A DNA stretch of 64,000 bases, from contig NZ_CP059491.1 in assembly GCF_014041935.1 (NCBI RefSeq), forward strand, positions 4,588,001 through 4,652,000, written 5' to 3'. This DNA comes from Gordonia jinghuaiqii (GTDB lineage: Bacteria > Actinomycetota > Actinomycetes > Mycobacteriales > Mycobacteriaceae). The notes beneath the pieces are model-generated. The model saw nothing but the letters and a program-made list of their open reading frames with translations. It ran no database searches and had not been told where the DNA came from. The position numbers and the translations under genes are program-made. Below, one piece after another: positions 20,714 to 29,522 of the stretch. Position 1 is the first letter of the stretch; every line of letters starts with the position of its first letter.

Positions 20714-22201
20714 CTATGGATTCACGACGTGCTCGCGCTTGGTTGCCGCATCCTGGCAGGCCATGTCCACGCCGGCCCTGACCTGTGGCCGGAAGTCGGT
20801 GCTCGAGCTGATCGTCGACGCGGCCACGAGCCCACCCACCGCGCAGCATCCGGCGCAGATGTACATCGCCGTCCGGAAGCCGTCCCCGAGTGGTTCACCC
20901 GGCCCGACGTCGACGCCGGCCACCGCGGGCAACACGGCAACCGCCAGCAGGCCGGCGACGCGCGCCACCGCGTTGTTGACGCCCGAGGCGGTTCCGGCGA
21001 GCGCGTCGTCGACCGCGGCGAGTGCGGCCGCGGTCAGCGGCGCGACCGTGATACTCATGCCCACCCCGAACAGCAGGACTCCCGGGAGGACGACGCCGAG
21101 GTAGCCGACGCCCGGCTCCACCCGCGACATCAGGGTGAATCCGCCGGCCGCGATCAGCGGACCGACCGTCATCGGCAGCCGAGGGCCGGTGCGTTGCGCC
21201 AGCTTTCCCATGATCGGCGACCCGAACAACATGACGAACGTGCTCGGGAACATCGCCGCCCCGGCCTCGAAGGCCGAGTAACCCAGACTCTGCTGCAACT
21301 GCAACGCGAGCAGGAACAGCGCACCACCCAGCGCGGCGTACACCAGCAGGGTGGTCAGGTTGGCCCCGGTGAACTGCGACGAGCGAAAGAGCCTGAGCGG
21401 CAACAGCGGCGCCCGCACCCGCGACTCGATGAGGACGAAACCGACGAGAGCGGTCACGCCGGCCACGCCTGCCACCACGGTACCCGCCGCCCACCCCCTC
21501 GACGGACCTTCGATGAGGGCGAAGATGACGCCGGCGAGCCCGACGGTCATGGTGAGCGCGCCCGCGACGTCGAGGCGGGAGGTCGACGCCGGGCCCCGCG
21601 ACTCCGGTACGCGGCGGATGGCGATCACCATGGCGCCCAGGGCGAGAGGCACACTCAACAGGAACACCCACCGCCACGACGCGGCGTCGACCAGGTAGCC
21701 GCCGACGAAGGGCCCCAAAGCACTGGTGGCACCGGACATCCCGGCCCACAGTCCGATCGCGGCACCGCGATCCGACGGCGCGATCTCGGCATTGATCAGC
21801 GCCAGACTGCCGGGAACCACCGCGGCCGCGGCCGCGCCCTGGACGAGTCGCGCCAGAACCAGCCATTCGATGTCCGGGGCCAGCCCGCACGCGACCGTCG
21901 CCACCGCGAACACGCCGAGCCCGCAGACGAAGACGCGGCGTCGTCCGTATCGATCGCCGGCGACACCACCGAGCAGCAGTAGCGAACTCAGGGTCAGCAG
22001 GTAGCCGTCGAGGATCCACTGCTGGCCCTGCAGACCGGTGTCGAGGTCGCGGGCGATCGACGGCAGCGCCACGTTCACGACCGTGCCGTCGAGAAACGCG
22101 ACGCCGGAACCGAGAACCGCCGCGACGATCAGCCAGCGGCCTGCCGGTGACGCGGCCGGCACGCCGATCGGCTCCGCCTCGGCAGGGCTGCTCTCGGACA
22201 T
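20714..22201 (-). CDS. DHA2-family MFS multidrug exporter
   Basis: This 495-residue drug:proton antiporter is of the 14-helix DHA2 (EmrB/QacA) type. The first helix (RWLIVAAVLGSGVAFLDGTVVNVALPSIARDLD) carries the family D1 motif with Asp-Gly-Thr. Motif A is LLLGGVAGDRYGRRRVFVCG between helices 2 and 3. Motif C-like sequence follows in SGATSALGPFVGGYLV. The ATG is supported by GGGAGG upstream, and a longer frame adds 53 Arg/Pro-rich residues without similarity. Substrate unknown. Upstream, only a truncated hydrolase fragment precedes it, so its promoter probably lies in that remnant. Confidence 0.9.
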   Translation of the reverse strand: MSESSPAEAEPIGVPAASPAGRWLIVAAVLGSGVAFLDGTVVNVALPSIARDLDTGLQGQQWILDGYLLTLSSLLLLGGVAGDRYGRRRVFVCGLGVFAVATVACGLAPDIEWLVLARLVQGAAAAAVVPGSLALINAEIAPSDRGAAIGLWAGMSGATSALGPFVGGYLVDAASWRWVFLLSVPLALGAMVIAIRRVPESRGPASTSRLDVAGALTMTVGLAGVIFALIEGPSRGWAAGTVVAGVAGVTALVGFVLIESRVRAPLLPLRLFRSSQFTGANLTTLLVYAALGGALFLLALQLQQSLGYSAFEAGAAMFPSTFVMLFGSPIMGKLAQRTGPRLPMTVGPLIAAGGFTLMSRVEPGVGYLGVVLPGVLLFGVGMSITVAPLTAAALAAVDDALAGTASGVNNAVARVAGLLAVAVLPAVAGVDVGPGEPLGDGFRTAMYICAGCCAVGGLVAASTISSSTDFRPQVRAGVDMACQDAATKREHVVNP

Positions 22202-22226
22202 GTGGGGCCTCCCGGCAGGTCGCGTG

Positions 22227-22436
22227 CTACCCAGGATCGTGGGTCGACCGGACTCGCGCAACCACCACTCGGCGTGCGCGGATCGGCGACGCCCAGGCCT
22301 CGAGTGACATGTCGACGTCAGAGAACTGCGGCATGTCGACGGGAACGCCGAGCGCGGCACCCAGTCCGTGCGCCAGTGGCCGGTCGCCGGCGAAGCCTCC
22401 CGCGCCGTGCAGAAAGATCAGTTGCTCTTCGCCCAT
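22227..22436 (-). pseudogene. truncated alpha/beta-hydrolase remnant
   Basis: A 69-codon frame begins MGEEQLIFLHGAGGFAGDRPLAHGLGAALG and continues through DMPQFSDVDMSLEAWASPIRA. This is the start of a small alpha/beta hydrolase: oxyanion loop HGAGG, then the segment leading to the second helix. The match stops after about 53 residues, before any nucleophile elbow, and the last residues (RVRSTHDPG) look random. Members are about 190-200 residues, so about 70 percent is missing. It lies between the secreted lipase-like gene and the DHA2 exporter, all on the minus strand. Confidence 0.55.
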
Positions 22437-22513
22437 ATCGAGACCACTGCGGCGCGCGCCCGTTCTCATCGGTCGGTCGACGCCGCGCCCGAACCGGCGG
22501 CCGGGCAGCTGGC

Positions 22514-23860
22514 TCACTTCAGCTTCGCCGCAAGCCAATCCACGGTCTGCATGCCGAACAGGTCGGTGCCCCAGCCGTACAGGTTGGTGAAGAACCGCAC
22601 CAGGCTGCAGTCGGTGGGCTGGTAGTCGACCTGCGTGCCGCCGCGGCGGTAGTCGGCGACGAGTTGCCGCGAGTCGGCGGCGGGTACCAGCGACATCGGT
22701 GAGTCGTCGGCGACGCAGGAGGCGACCAGGACCGGGGCGGCAGGCGCCTTGTTGCCCAGCCGGTTGTCGCGGTAGACGGACTGGAAGTCGGCGATGTCGG
22801 CCGGGTTCTGACCGCTCTTGAAGAGGGCACTCATCGGCACGAACGGCATCGTGAAGTAGGCCGGGGTCTGACACTGGGTGCGGAAGACGTCGGCGATGGC
22901 CTTGCCTGCCGGGGTGAACTTCTCGTCGAGCTTCATCTCCGGATACCGCGGCTCGAGGCCGAGGAGTGTCGCGAGGACGAACGCCGAGCCGACCGACCCG
23001 TCCGCGGTGCGGATGAAGCTCTTCTGGTCGACGACCATGCCCTCGAGCACCACACCTTTGATGTTCAGCTCGGGCGCATAGTTTTTCGCACTCTCCGCGG
23101 CGAAGGCCGCGCCGACGCCGCCACCGGCGATGCCGAACACACCGAGCGCGGACTTCGGCGAGAGTTCGGTGTCCTCATGCCGCAGGGCGGCCCGCAGGCC
23201 GTCGAGCAGCGCGTTGCCGGCGAATTTTCCGGCGAAGACACCGTGGGGTTTCGGGTCGCCGTCGTTGCCGACGTCGCTCATCATCACCGCGTACCCCTTG
23301 CCGAAGAACTGGGCCAGCGGCCCGAGCGCCGACCACGAGGCACCGTCCATCGGATCGCCGCCGGTCCACATGGTGGAGGGGTGACAGTAGGCGCCGACGC
23401 TGTCGTTGGCCAGCTGGTAGCCGACGACGGGACGCGTGGCGTCGGAACGCCCGTCGCGCGGGATCATCAGGATGCCCGTGGAGATCTCGGGCTCGTCGTG
23501 CAGCCCGCGCGTCACATACATCAGCTTGTAGGCGTCGAGCTTGCCCGGGCGGACACCCATGAACTGCACGGCAACCTTCTTGGCCTTCAACACATCCCCC
23601 GGCTTCTCCGTACCGCGCAGGCGCGGCTCGTCGTAGAAGGGGTCGCCGGAGACCAACGGGTCGATGACTTCCTGCGGACTCGCGAGACGGCCGTCCCGCA
23701 GCGCGCCGATCACGAAGCCGTTGACCACCTCGTCGATCCCGGGGGTCCGGTTGGGCGGTGCGGCAGCGGCCGGGGCGACCAGACCGACTCCCGACACCAG
23801 CACGGCGATCATCGCCGCGACGGTGATCCGAAGGTACAGACGCGCAGAGCGTGAAATCAC
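22514..23860 (-). CDS. secretory-lipase family protein lacking the nucleophile serine
   Basis: This is a 448-residue exported protein of the secretory lipase (LIP) family. A signal peptide (RSARLYLRITVAAMIAVLVSGVGLVAPAAAAP) is followed by the family core: MGVRPGKLDAYKLMYVTRGLHDEPEISTGILMIP, then YCHPSTMWTGGDPMDG and GYAVMMSDVGNDGD. At the nucleophile elbow, where active members have G-Y-S-Q-G-G, this protein reads G-I-A-G-G-G (about residues 243-248), so the catalytic Ser is Ala245. It may be a non-catalytic binding protein. The GTG start overlaps the stop of the upstream secreted-protein gene (GTGA), so the two are translationally coupled. The longer frame upstream is the antisense of that gene. 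Confidence 0.8.
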   Translation of the reverse strand: MISRSARLYLRITVAAMIAVLVSGVGLVAPAAAAPPNRTPGIDEVVNGFVIGALRDGRLASPQEVIDPLVSGDPFYDEPRLRGTEKPGDVLKAKKVAVQFMGVRPGKLDAYKLMYVTRGLHDEPEISTGILMIPRDGRSDATRPVVGYQLANDSVGAYCHPSTMWTGGDPMDGASWSALGPLAQFFGKGYAVMMSDVGNDGDPKPHGVFAGKFAGNALLDGLRAALRHEDTELSPKSALGVFGIAGGGVGAAFAAESAKNYAPELNIKGVVLEGMVVDQKSFIRTADGSVGSAFVLATLLGLEPRYPEMKLDEKFTPAGKAIADVFRTQCQTPAYFTMPFVPMSALFKSGQNPADIADFQSVYRDNRLGNKAPAAPVLVASCVADDSPMSLVPAADSRQLVADYRRGGTQVDYQPTDCSLVRFFTNLYGWGTDLFGMQTVDWLAAKLK

Positions 23861-25107
23861 TGGTAGGTCACCTTGATCGAGTTGAGGGCCGACTGCAGCA
23901 GTGGCAGCAGGTTGCGGGTGGGGCGGTGGGTTTCCATCTGCTCGAAATACGGTTTGCTCATGGCCGCACGCAGCTCGGGCCAGTGATGTTCGACCTGCGT
24001 TCGGTACTTCGGCAGCAACTGATCGGTGATGTAGATCCACCGGTCCTCATAGACCGACCAATTCCATACGGGCAGAGGAAGACTCAATGTCGCACGACGA
24101 CCGTCGGGTGCACGGCCGGTCGCCGTCATCGGTCGGAACGAGCGCGGTGGGACGACACCGGCCACCGACGGTGCCGCGGCGACGGTGCTCCCGTAGGTCA
24201 TCGCCTCACCGACCTCGCCGCGGTAGGAGCGCGTCGCGTCCCACTGGTTCTTGATGACCTCGCCCTGCTCACGACGCAGCAACCTCGCATTGCCCGCGGC
24301 GACGGCCGCCGGCTCCTTCGACGCGATGCCGGTCCAGGCCGCCATGATCTCGTCGTCGAAGATGCCCGCCTCGTTCATCTCGCGCAGCGCGGGCAGGCCA
24401 CCGACGACGTACGCCCGGTGCATCGGCATGAGGTCGGAGAAGATGTTCTTCTGCATCACCAGGATCTGCCCCTGGACCTTCCGCAGATCGTCCGCCGTGA
24501 TCTTTGCCCCCACCTGGGCCAGGGCGCGGAGCCCACGCGGAAGGCGTTCCACCGCCGCAGGTCCGGCGAGCTCGTTGGCGCGCGCGACGATCGCGTGGGC
24601 GACCGGCTGCAACCGGCTGAACTCGAAGATGTCGGTGGCGTCCTTGTAGTCGAGAAGACCACCGCCGAAGTCGCCGCCGACGAGTCCCCCCATGCCGGCC
24701 CACTGCAGCTCGCGGTGAGCGAGCTGCAGGTCCTCGTAGTAGCGGTAGGACTTGAGGAGGTTGTGGTGGTTCGCGCCGACCCCGGTGCGCGGGTCCCACG
24801 ACGCCAGGTCGATCCCCGCTCTCGTCGTGGTCTCGACGAGCCAGTACTGGAACAGCAACGCGCGGTAGTTCGTCGGGGCCAGGCCACGTTCACGCGCCTG
24901 GTCGACCAACGCCTTCAACGCCCGCGGATCGGTCGGCAACGCCGGGTGCACGCCACCGGGGCCGCGCGAGGCGTCGCGATTGAGTAGCGGCAGGTTCACG
25001 TACGGCGCAAGGGAATCGGCGGTTGCGACACCGCCGCCGATGAACGTCCCCACCGAAATGACCATCGACACCAAGGCGCCCACCGACACCCGCACGATCC
25101 TGTTCAC
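23857..25107 (-). CDS. secreted protein of unknown function
   Basis: This is a 416-residue protein with a clear signal peptide (MNRIVRVSVGALVSMVISVG, then TFIGGGVATADS). The mature part is helical and rich in Ala, Leu, Arg and aromatic residues. Recognisable stretches are DPRALKALVDQARERGLAPTNYRALLFQYWLVE, WAGMGGLVGGDFGGGLLDYKDATDIFEF and VWNWSVYEDRWIYITDQLLPKYRTQVEHHWPEL. I do not recognise a family or catalytic motif. No lipobox is visible, so it is probably released or associated with the cell envelope. It overlaps the lipase-like gene by 4 bp, implying a joint function outside the membrane, perhaps lipid or envelope handling. Confidence 0.7.
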   Translation of the reverse strand: MNRIVRVSVGALVSMVISVGTFIGGGVATADSLAPYVNLPLLNRDASRGPGGVHPALPTDPRALKALVDQARERGLAPTNYRALLFQYWLVETTTRAGIDLASWDPRTGVGANHHNLLKSYRYYEDLQLAHRELQWAGMGGLVGGDFGGGLLDYKDATDIFEFSRLQPVAHAIVARANELAGPAAVERLPRGLRALAQVGAKITADDLRKVQGQILVMQKNIFSDLMPMHRAYVVGGLPALREMNEAGIFDDEIMAAWTGIASKEPAAVAAGNARLLRREQGEVIKNQWDATRSYRGEVGEAMTYGSTVAAAPSVAGVVPPRSFRPMTATGRAPDGRRATLSLPLPVWNWSVYEDRWIYITDQLLPKYRTQVEHHWPELRAAMSKPYFEQMETHRPTRNLLPLLQSALNSIKVTYQ

Positions 25108-25241
25108 TTAGCCCCACCGTCCCCCAGCGGCCGATCACGGCCGAATCACACGCAGATAACGTGAGGAACTCTAAGCAGTGGAGCCTGAGACGGCAATTCG
25201 GCCGCGTCTCGCGGAGTACCTCGCCTCCGCAGAAGGAGCCG

Positions 25242-25631
25242 TCAGGACTCGAGCAGAGACTTGAGCCGGGCGAGATCCTCGGCCACCATGCCGGCGTCAC
25301 GATCGAACTCGTCGTCGGACATGGCCAGCTGGCGCAGGGTGAACACCACTTCGGCACCGTCCGGATGCGCCAGCACCCGCAGCGGATTGTGGACGACATC
25401 TCCGTCGGGGAGGGTGACGTCGTGGTCGACGACGCCGAGCGTGTTCCGTGGGACGAACCGGACCGTCACCGTGCCCATCGGCGCGTCGGCGACCCACACC
25501 TCGCCCTGCCGCCTGACTTCCGTACCGGCCAGCCCCGCAGCCCATTTCGGGAGATTCTCAGGCTCGGCGACGAAGTCGTAGACGACCTCGACGGGTACGG
25601 GAATCACGATGCTCACATGCCGGCTACGCAT
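25242..25631 (-). CDS. SRPBCC family protein
   Basis: This 129-residue START/Bet v1-like protein begins SIVIPVPVEVVYDFVAEPENLPKWAAGLA, typical of the polyketide-cyclase/AHSA1-like group. Strands follow (EVWVADAPMGTVTVRFVPRN) and the C-terminal helix is EFDRDAGMVAEDLARLKSLLES. A hydrophobic ligand is likely, but no enzymatic residue can be assigned. It ends 134 bp upstream of the secreted-protein gene on the same strand and is divergent from the cutinase. It is not closely similar to the SRPBCC protein at 2965-3432. Confidence 0.8.
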   Translation of the reverse strand: MRSRHVSIVIPVPVEVVYDFVAEPENLPKWAAGLAGTEVRRQGEVWVADAPMGTVTVRFVPRNTLGVVDHDVTLPDGDVVHNPLRVLAHPDGAEVVFTLRQLAMSDDEFDRDAGMVAEDLARLKSLLES

Positions 25632-25763
25632 CCGCCCACGCTACTCGCCCGACACACCGACTCGGGCGTCGTCCGACCGGGCCGGTTCGATGCGGTGGCG
25701 GGCCAGGAGTAGCACGGTCGACGGGACACCGGCCCCAGCTGCTCGAGGTTGACCAAGGAAGCC

Positions 25764-25784
25764 ATATCGCCCTGTCGGCGATAT
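25764..25784. promoter_or_regulatory. palindromic operator candidate upstream of cutinase
   Basis: ATATCGCC-ctgtc-GGCGATAT is a perfect inverted repeat with 8-bp arms and a 5-nt spacer. It lies in the 335-base intergenic region between the divergent SRPBCC and cutinase genes. No regulator gene is adjacent. The rest of 25632-25966 contains no gene that I can support. Confidence 0.45.
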
Positions 25785-25966
25785 CCGCGTCGGTGACCCT
25801 TTGACGCACGTTCGGTTCCTCGGCGACGGAGAAACGGGCGAGCTGAGAAGCGGGCGAACGGAGGTCTAATCCAGTAGTTCGCTGCAGAGCCCCTCGCGGA
25901 TGTGTCCGGAACGTCACGAACTTTGTGTGAATCAACACCCGACCCGGTAGGCGTGTGATCTCTACC

Positions 25967-26686
25967 ATGGGTCAGATGATCAAGCGGCTGAGTGTTTCTG
26001 TTCTGTGTCTGATAGCTGCGGCCACGGGGGCGGTGGTGACCGGAACCCCGGCTGCGCAGGCCGCACCGTGCTCCGACGTCGAGGTGGTGTTCGCGCGCGG
26101 CACCGTCGAGACGGCACCGCCCCTCGGCCTGACCGGGCTCTCGTTCGTCGAGGCCGTCCGGTCGCAGCTGCCCGGCCGCTCGGTGGCGGCCTACGGGGTG
26201 CCATACCCGGCGAGCGACCAGTTCAACAACCGGCTGAAGTTCGCGCAGACCGTCGCCGACGGCGTGCGCGCCACACAAAATCGCGTGAAGTACCTGGCGG
26301 CGACGTGCCCCGGCACCAAGGTCGTACTCGGCGGCTACTCGCAGGGCGCCGTCGTCGCAGGCTATTCGGTCCACTCGGGACTGGACCTTCCGGCGCGCTA
26401 CGCCGCGTACGACCGATACGTGCCGCCGCCCCTGCCTGCCGCACTCTCACGCAACGTCGCCGCGATCGTCCTGTTCGGCACACCGTCGGACCGGTTCATC
26501 ACCGACATCGGCGCGCCGCCGGTCAAGGTCGCCGCACCGTATCGCGGCAAGACGGTGCGCTACTGCGTCGCCGGTGACACCATCTGCGACGGGTCTCCGG
26601 TCGGCGGCCCCAATGCGCTGCACGTGCTGTACTCCGTCAACGGTATGACCCTCGACGGCGCGCGCTACGTGGCGCGGCACGTCTGA
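25967..26686 (+). CDS. secreted cutinase-family esterase
   Basis: This is a 239-residue exported serine esterase of the cutinase family. The signal peptide (IKRLSVSVLCLIAAATGAVV) ends near AAQAAPC. The mature domain starts CSDVEVVFARGTVETAPPLG. The nucleophile elbow is VLGGYSQGAVVAGY. The catalytic Asp is in VRYCVAGDTICDG and the His is in NALHVLYS. Four cysteines are placed for the two usual disulfides. Cutinases hydrolyse cutin, polyesters and lipid esters; mycobacterial relatives include lipases and phospholipases. GTG at 25955 or ATG at 25976 are alternative starts. It stands alone, with a palindrome in its upstream region. Confidence 0.9.
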   Translation: MGQMIKRLSVSVLCLIAAATGAVVTGTPAAQAAPCSDVEVVFARGTVETAPPLGLTGLSFVEAVRSQLPGRSVAAYGVPYPASDQFNNRLKFAQTVADGVRATQNRVKYLAATCPGTKVVLGGYSQGAVVAGYSVHSGLDLPARYAAYDRYVPPPLPAALSRNVAAIVLFGTPSDRFITDIGAPPVKVAAPYRGKTVRYCVAGDTICDGSPVGGPNALHVLYSVNGMTLDGARYVARHV

Positions 26687-26901
26687 GGACCGTCGGCCGG
26701 GAAACGCGACAATTCGGCGCCTCATACGGCTCGTACCGCAGCCGGACACATCCCTTGCATGAGTTGTATCGATCACAAGCTCCCCGTACGGTTGACTGCA
26801 GCGGTTCAGCCACAGCTGCGGGTGGGCGGAACCGCTTCGCAGCCTCTGCAGGCACACCGCCCCTTGACGACATCACTCGAGCGAGCGAGACGGACAGGGA
26901 T

Positions 26902-27306
26902 ATGGGCTTCACTACCGATACCTCGTTGTACTCCGCACCCGACGGGCGGACGGCCACCACCGCTGACGCGCCACTGTCCAGCGCCATCAGCACTGAATCT
27001 TCTTGCGTACATCGCTTTCTCAAAGACATCGATCTGGCCACGATCTCTGAGTTCGAGGCGGCACTCGAGCACGTGTCGGCGAGACGAGTCGCCAAGGTGG
27101 TGCTCGACCTCACCAAGGTCGGGTTCATCGGCGCCTGCGGACTCGAAATGCTGGAACGGTATTGCACAGAAGCGCAGCAATCGGACCTGAAGATCGCGCT
27201 TGCGTGTGATCGCGCAGTCGAGCGGCACGTGCGGTTGCTCGAGATCCCGGTGGACATCTACGCCTCCGTCGATGCGGCATGCGCGCCGATGGATCAGCGT
27301 CGCTGA
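26902..27306 (+). CDS. STAS-domain protein (anti-sigma factor antagonist-like)
   Basis: This is a 134-residue protein with a STAS domain at about residues 40-130: FLKDIDLATISEFEAALEHVSARRVAKVVLDLTKVGFIGACGLEML. In RsbV/SpoIIAA-type antagonists the phosphorylated Ser sits in the D-S-S-G loop; here the loop is G-A-C-G (about residues 77-80). Regulation by Ser phosphorylation is therefore unlikely at this site. The ATG at 26902 follows ACAGGGA. It is the first of three plus-strand signalling genes (STAS, CheR-PAS, STAS-HATPase), separated from the next by 212 bp with a strong hairpin. Confidence 0.8.
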   Translation: MGFTTDTSLYSAPDGRTATTADAPLSSAISTESSCVHRFLKDIDLATISEFEAALEHVSARRVAKVVLDLTKVGFIGACGLEMLERYCTEAQQSDLKIALACDRAVERHVRLLEIPVDIYASVDAACAPMDQRR

Positions 27307-27389
27307 CCACTCGCGCCCATCCGAACCGAAAGCGCTTCTGACTCCGACCCCAGGACGAGATGCCTCAGGATCCTCGGCGGTTGATGGCA

Positions 27390-27435
27390 CCACAGCTCGT
27401 CTCGCCGGCCCCTGAGGCCGGCCGAAGAGCTGTGG
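27390..27435. terminator. hairpin between STAS and CheR-PAS genes
   Basis: The outer arms CCACAGCTC/GAGCTGTGG and inner arms GCCGGCC/GGCCGGC enclose the loop CCTGA and form a stable two-part stem. It lies 84 bp after the STAS stop and 84 bp before the next start. It may terminate the STAS transcript or regulate the downstream gene. There is no U-run. Confidence 0.6.
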
Positions 27436-27518
27436 TCACATCATGTTTCCCGCTGAGGACGCACCGAACTAGTGTTCACCGTGGTGGCCACGTCCGGGCA
27501 ATGAGAGGTGCGGAACGA

Positions 27519-29405
27519 ATGTCGGTGGAAAACGGCGAGGACTTCGAGGCGCTCCTGACGTACCTGCGCGACACGCGCGGATTCGATTTCACGGGATACA
27601 AGCGGACCTCGCTGATGCGGCGGGTCCACCACCGGATGGGTCAGGTGGGGATCGAGAGCTTCACCGAGTACCTCGACCACCTCCAGGCCAGCGCCGACGA
27701 GTTCGGTGCCCTGTTCAACACGATCCTCATCAACGTCACGGCATTCTTCCGCGACGAGGACGCGTGGCAGAGCCTGCGGAACACCGTGATCCCGCAGCTG
27801 CTCGCCCAACGCGGGCCCGACGACCCGATCCGCGTCTGGAGCGCCGGCTGCGCCTCAGGTCAGGAGGCCTACTCGCTGGCGATGTTGCTGGCCGAGGCGG
27901 TGGGCGCCGAGAGCTTCCGCCAGCGCGTGAAGATCTACGCCACCGACATCGACGAAGAGGCACTGGACGAGGCACGGCAGGCGTCCTACGACCGTCGTGC
28001 TGTCGAGAACATCCCGCCCGACCTACTCGAGGCGTACTTCGAGAAGGACGGCTCGCGCTACGTCTTCACCAAGGAACTGCGACGAGGGGTGATCTTCGGC
28101 CGCAACGATCTGGTCCAGGATGCCCCGATCTCGCGGATCGATCTCCTGGTCTGCCGCAACACGCTCATGTACTTCAACGCCGAAACCCAACGACGGGTCC
28201 TCGGACGCCTGCATTTTGCGCTGGCCCCGCAGGGCATCCTGTTCCTGGGCCACGCCGAGATGCTGCTCAGCCACAGTGACCGGTTCACGCCCTTCGACCT
28301 CAAGAACCGTCTGTTCCGAAAGTCTGCCAGGTTCCGTGGCGCGATCGGGAACCTGCCGGTCGAGTCCGAACTGGCCGCGAGTCCCGAGGCCGGCGGATTG
28401 TCGTCGCTACGCGACCTCGCCTTCCGGCACAGCCCCGTCGCGCAGCTGGTGGTGACCGGAGACGACACCGTTGCGATGGTCAATCAGCAAGCCGAGCTGA
28501 TGTTCGGCCTCTCCGGCCGGGACATCGGTCGCCTTCTGCGCGACCTCGAGGTGTCCTACCGCCCGACCGAACTCCGCGGATACGTCGAACAGGCGAAGGT
28601 CGAGCGACGATCGTCCCGAATCCGGGACGTGGAGTGGTCAATTCAGGGCGGCCAGTCGATCTGGCTCGAGGTACACATCAATCCTCTCGTCGACGCAGAG
28701 AACGGCCTGCTCGGGGTGGCGGTCGCCTTCTTCGACGTCAGCGCCATGCGCGCACTGCTCGACAAGCTGGAGGACGCGAACCGGCAACTCGAGACCGCAT
28801 ATGAGGAGTTGCAGTCCACCAACGAAGAGCTCGAGACCACCAATGAGGAATTGCAGTCGACGGTAGAGGAATTGGAGACCACGAACGAAGAACTGCAGTC
28901 GACCAACGAAGAGTTGGAAACGATGAACGAGGAGCTCCAATCCACCAATGATGAACTCCAGGCGATCAATTCGACCCTCGGAGAACGGACGGTCGAGCTC
29001 AGCGATGCGCGCGAGTTCTTCGACTCGATCATCAATTCGGCCGAGATCGGCATCATCGTCGTCGACCGTGACATGCGGATCACCGTGTGGAACCTCGCGT
29101 CCGAGGAGATGTGGGGCGTCTCGGCGGCGGAAACAACCGGACAACCCCTTCTCGGGCTCGACATCGGCCTGCCCACCGAAGATCTGCGACCGATGGTCGG
29201 CAACGCCTTCGTGGATCCGTCCTATACGGATTCACGTGAACTCGACGCCATCAACAGGCGTGGCCGCACAGTGCGGATCCGTATTCGCTGCAGCCCTTTC
29301 CGCTCCCGCAATCACGCCATCCGCGGCGCGATGCTCGTCGTCGAATCCGTCGAATCCGTCGAGGCGGCCGGGCACGGAGACAGCGACGAGGTACCCACGC
29401 CATGA
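27519..29405 (+). CDS. CheR methyltransferase-PAS-coiled coil-PAS signalling protein
   Basis: This is a 628-residue multidomain protein. Residues 1-270 form a CheR-type SAM-dependent glutamate O-methyltransferase, with the N-terminal helical domain (TGYKRTSLMRRVHHRM), the SAM site VWSAGCASGQEAYSLAMLL (106-124) and the LLVCRNTLMYFN motif (209-220). A PAS domain lies at about 297-407. A long coiled coil follows (about 411-495), built of heptads ELQSTNEELETTNEEL. A second PAS is at about 498-612. Such architecture is known from CheB-CheR-PAS hybrids, usually fused to histidine kinases; here there is no kinase domain. A separate CheB is encoded convergently 0.9 kb downstream. No chemoreceptor is in view, so the methylated target is unknown. 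ATG at 27519; upstream in-frame codons look non-coding. Confidence 0.88.
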   Translation: MSVENGEDFEALLTYLRDTRGFDFTGYKRTSLMRRVHHRMGQVGIESFTEYLDHLQASADEFGALFNTILINVTAFFRDEDAWQSLRNTVIPQLLAQRGPDDPIRVWSAGCASGQEAYSLAMLLAEAVGAESFRQRVKIYATDIDEEALDEARQASYDRRAVENIPPDLLEAYFEKDGSRYVFTKELRRGVIFGRNDLVQDAPISRIDLLVCRNTLMYFNAETQRRVLGRLHFALAPQGILFLGHAEMLLSHSDRFTPFDLKNRLFRKSARFRGAIGNLPVESELAASPEAGGLSSLRDLAFRHSPVAQLVVTGDDTVAMVNQQAELMFGLSGRDIGRLLRDLEVSYRPTELRGYVEQAKVERRSSRIRDVEWSIQGGQSIWLEVHINPLVDAENGLLGVAVAFFDVSAMRALLDKLEDANRQLETAYEELQSTNEELETTNEELQSTVEELETTNEELQSTNEELETMNEELQSTNDELQAINSTLGERTVELSDAREFFDSIINSAEIGIIVVDRDMRITVWNLASEEMWGVSAAETTGQPLLGLDIGLPTEDLRPMVGNAFVDPSYTDSRELDAINRRGRTVRIRIRCSPFRSRNHAIRGAMLVVESVESVEAAGHGDSDEVPTP

Positions 29406-29522
29406 CGAGCCGCGGCGACCGAACACGATCCGAGGGGAGCCGATGCGCCCCTGAACGAATACGTGGCGGCGCCGCGGGGTATCACCTCCGGCGAAAGACA
29501 CCAACGCTTCGAGGTGAAACTG

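Noticed and set aside
28790..28990. Repetitive DNA resembling a tandem repeat array
   Set aside because: It encodes in-frame coiled-coil heptads (ELQSTNEELET) within the CheR-PAS protein, so it is explained by protein repeats and is not a mobile or CRISPR repeat.
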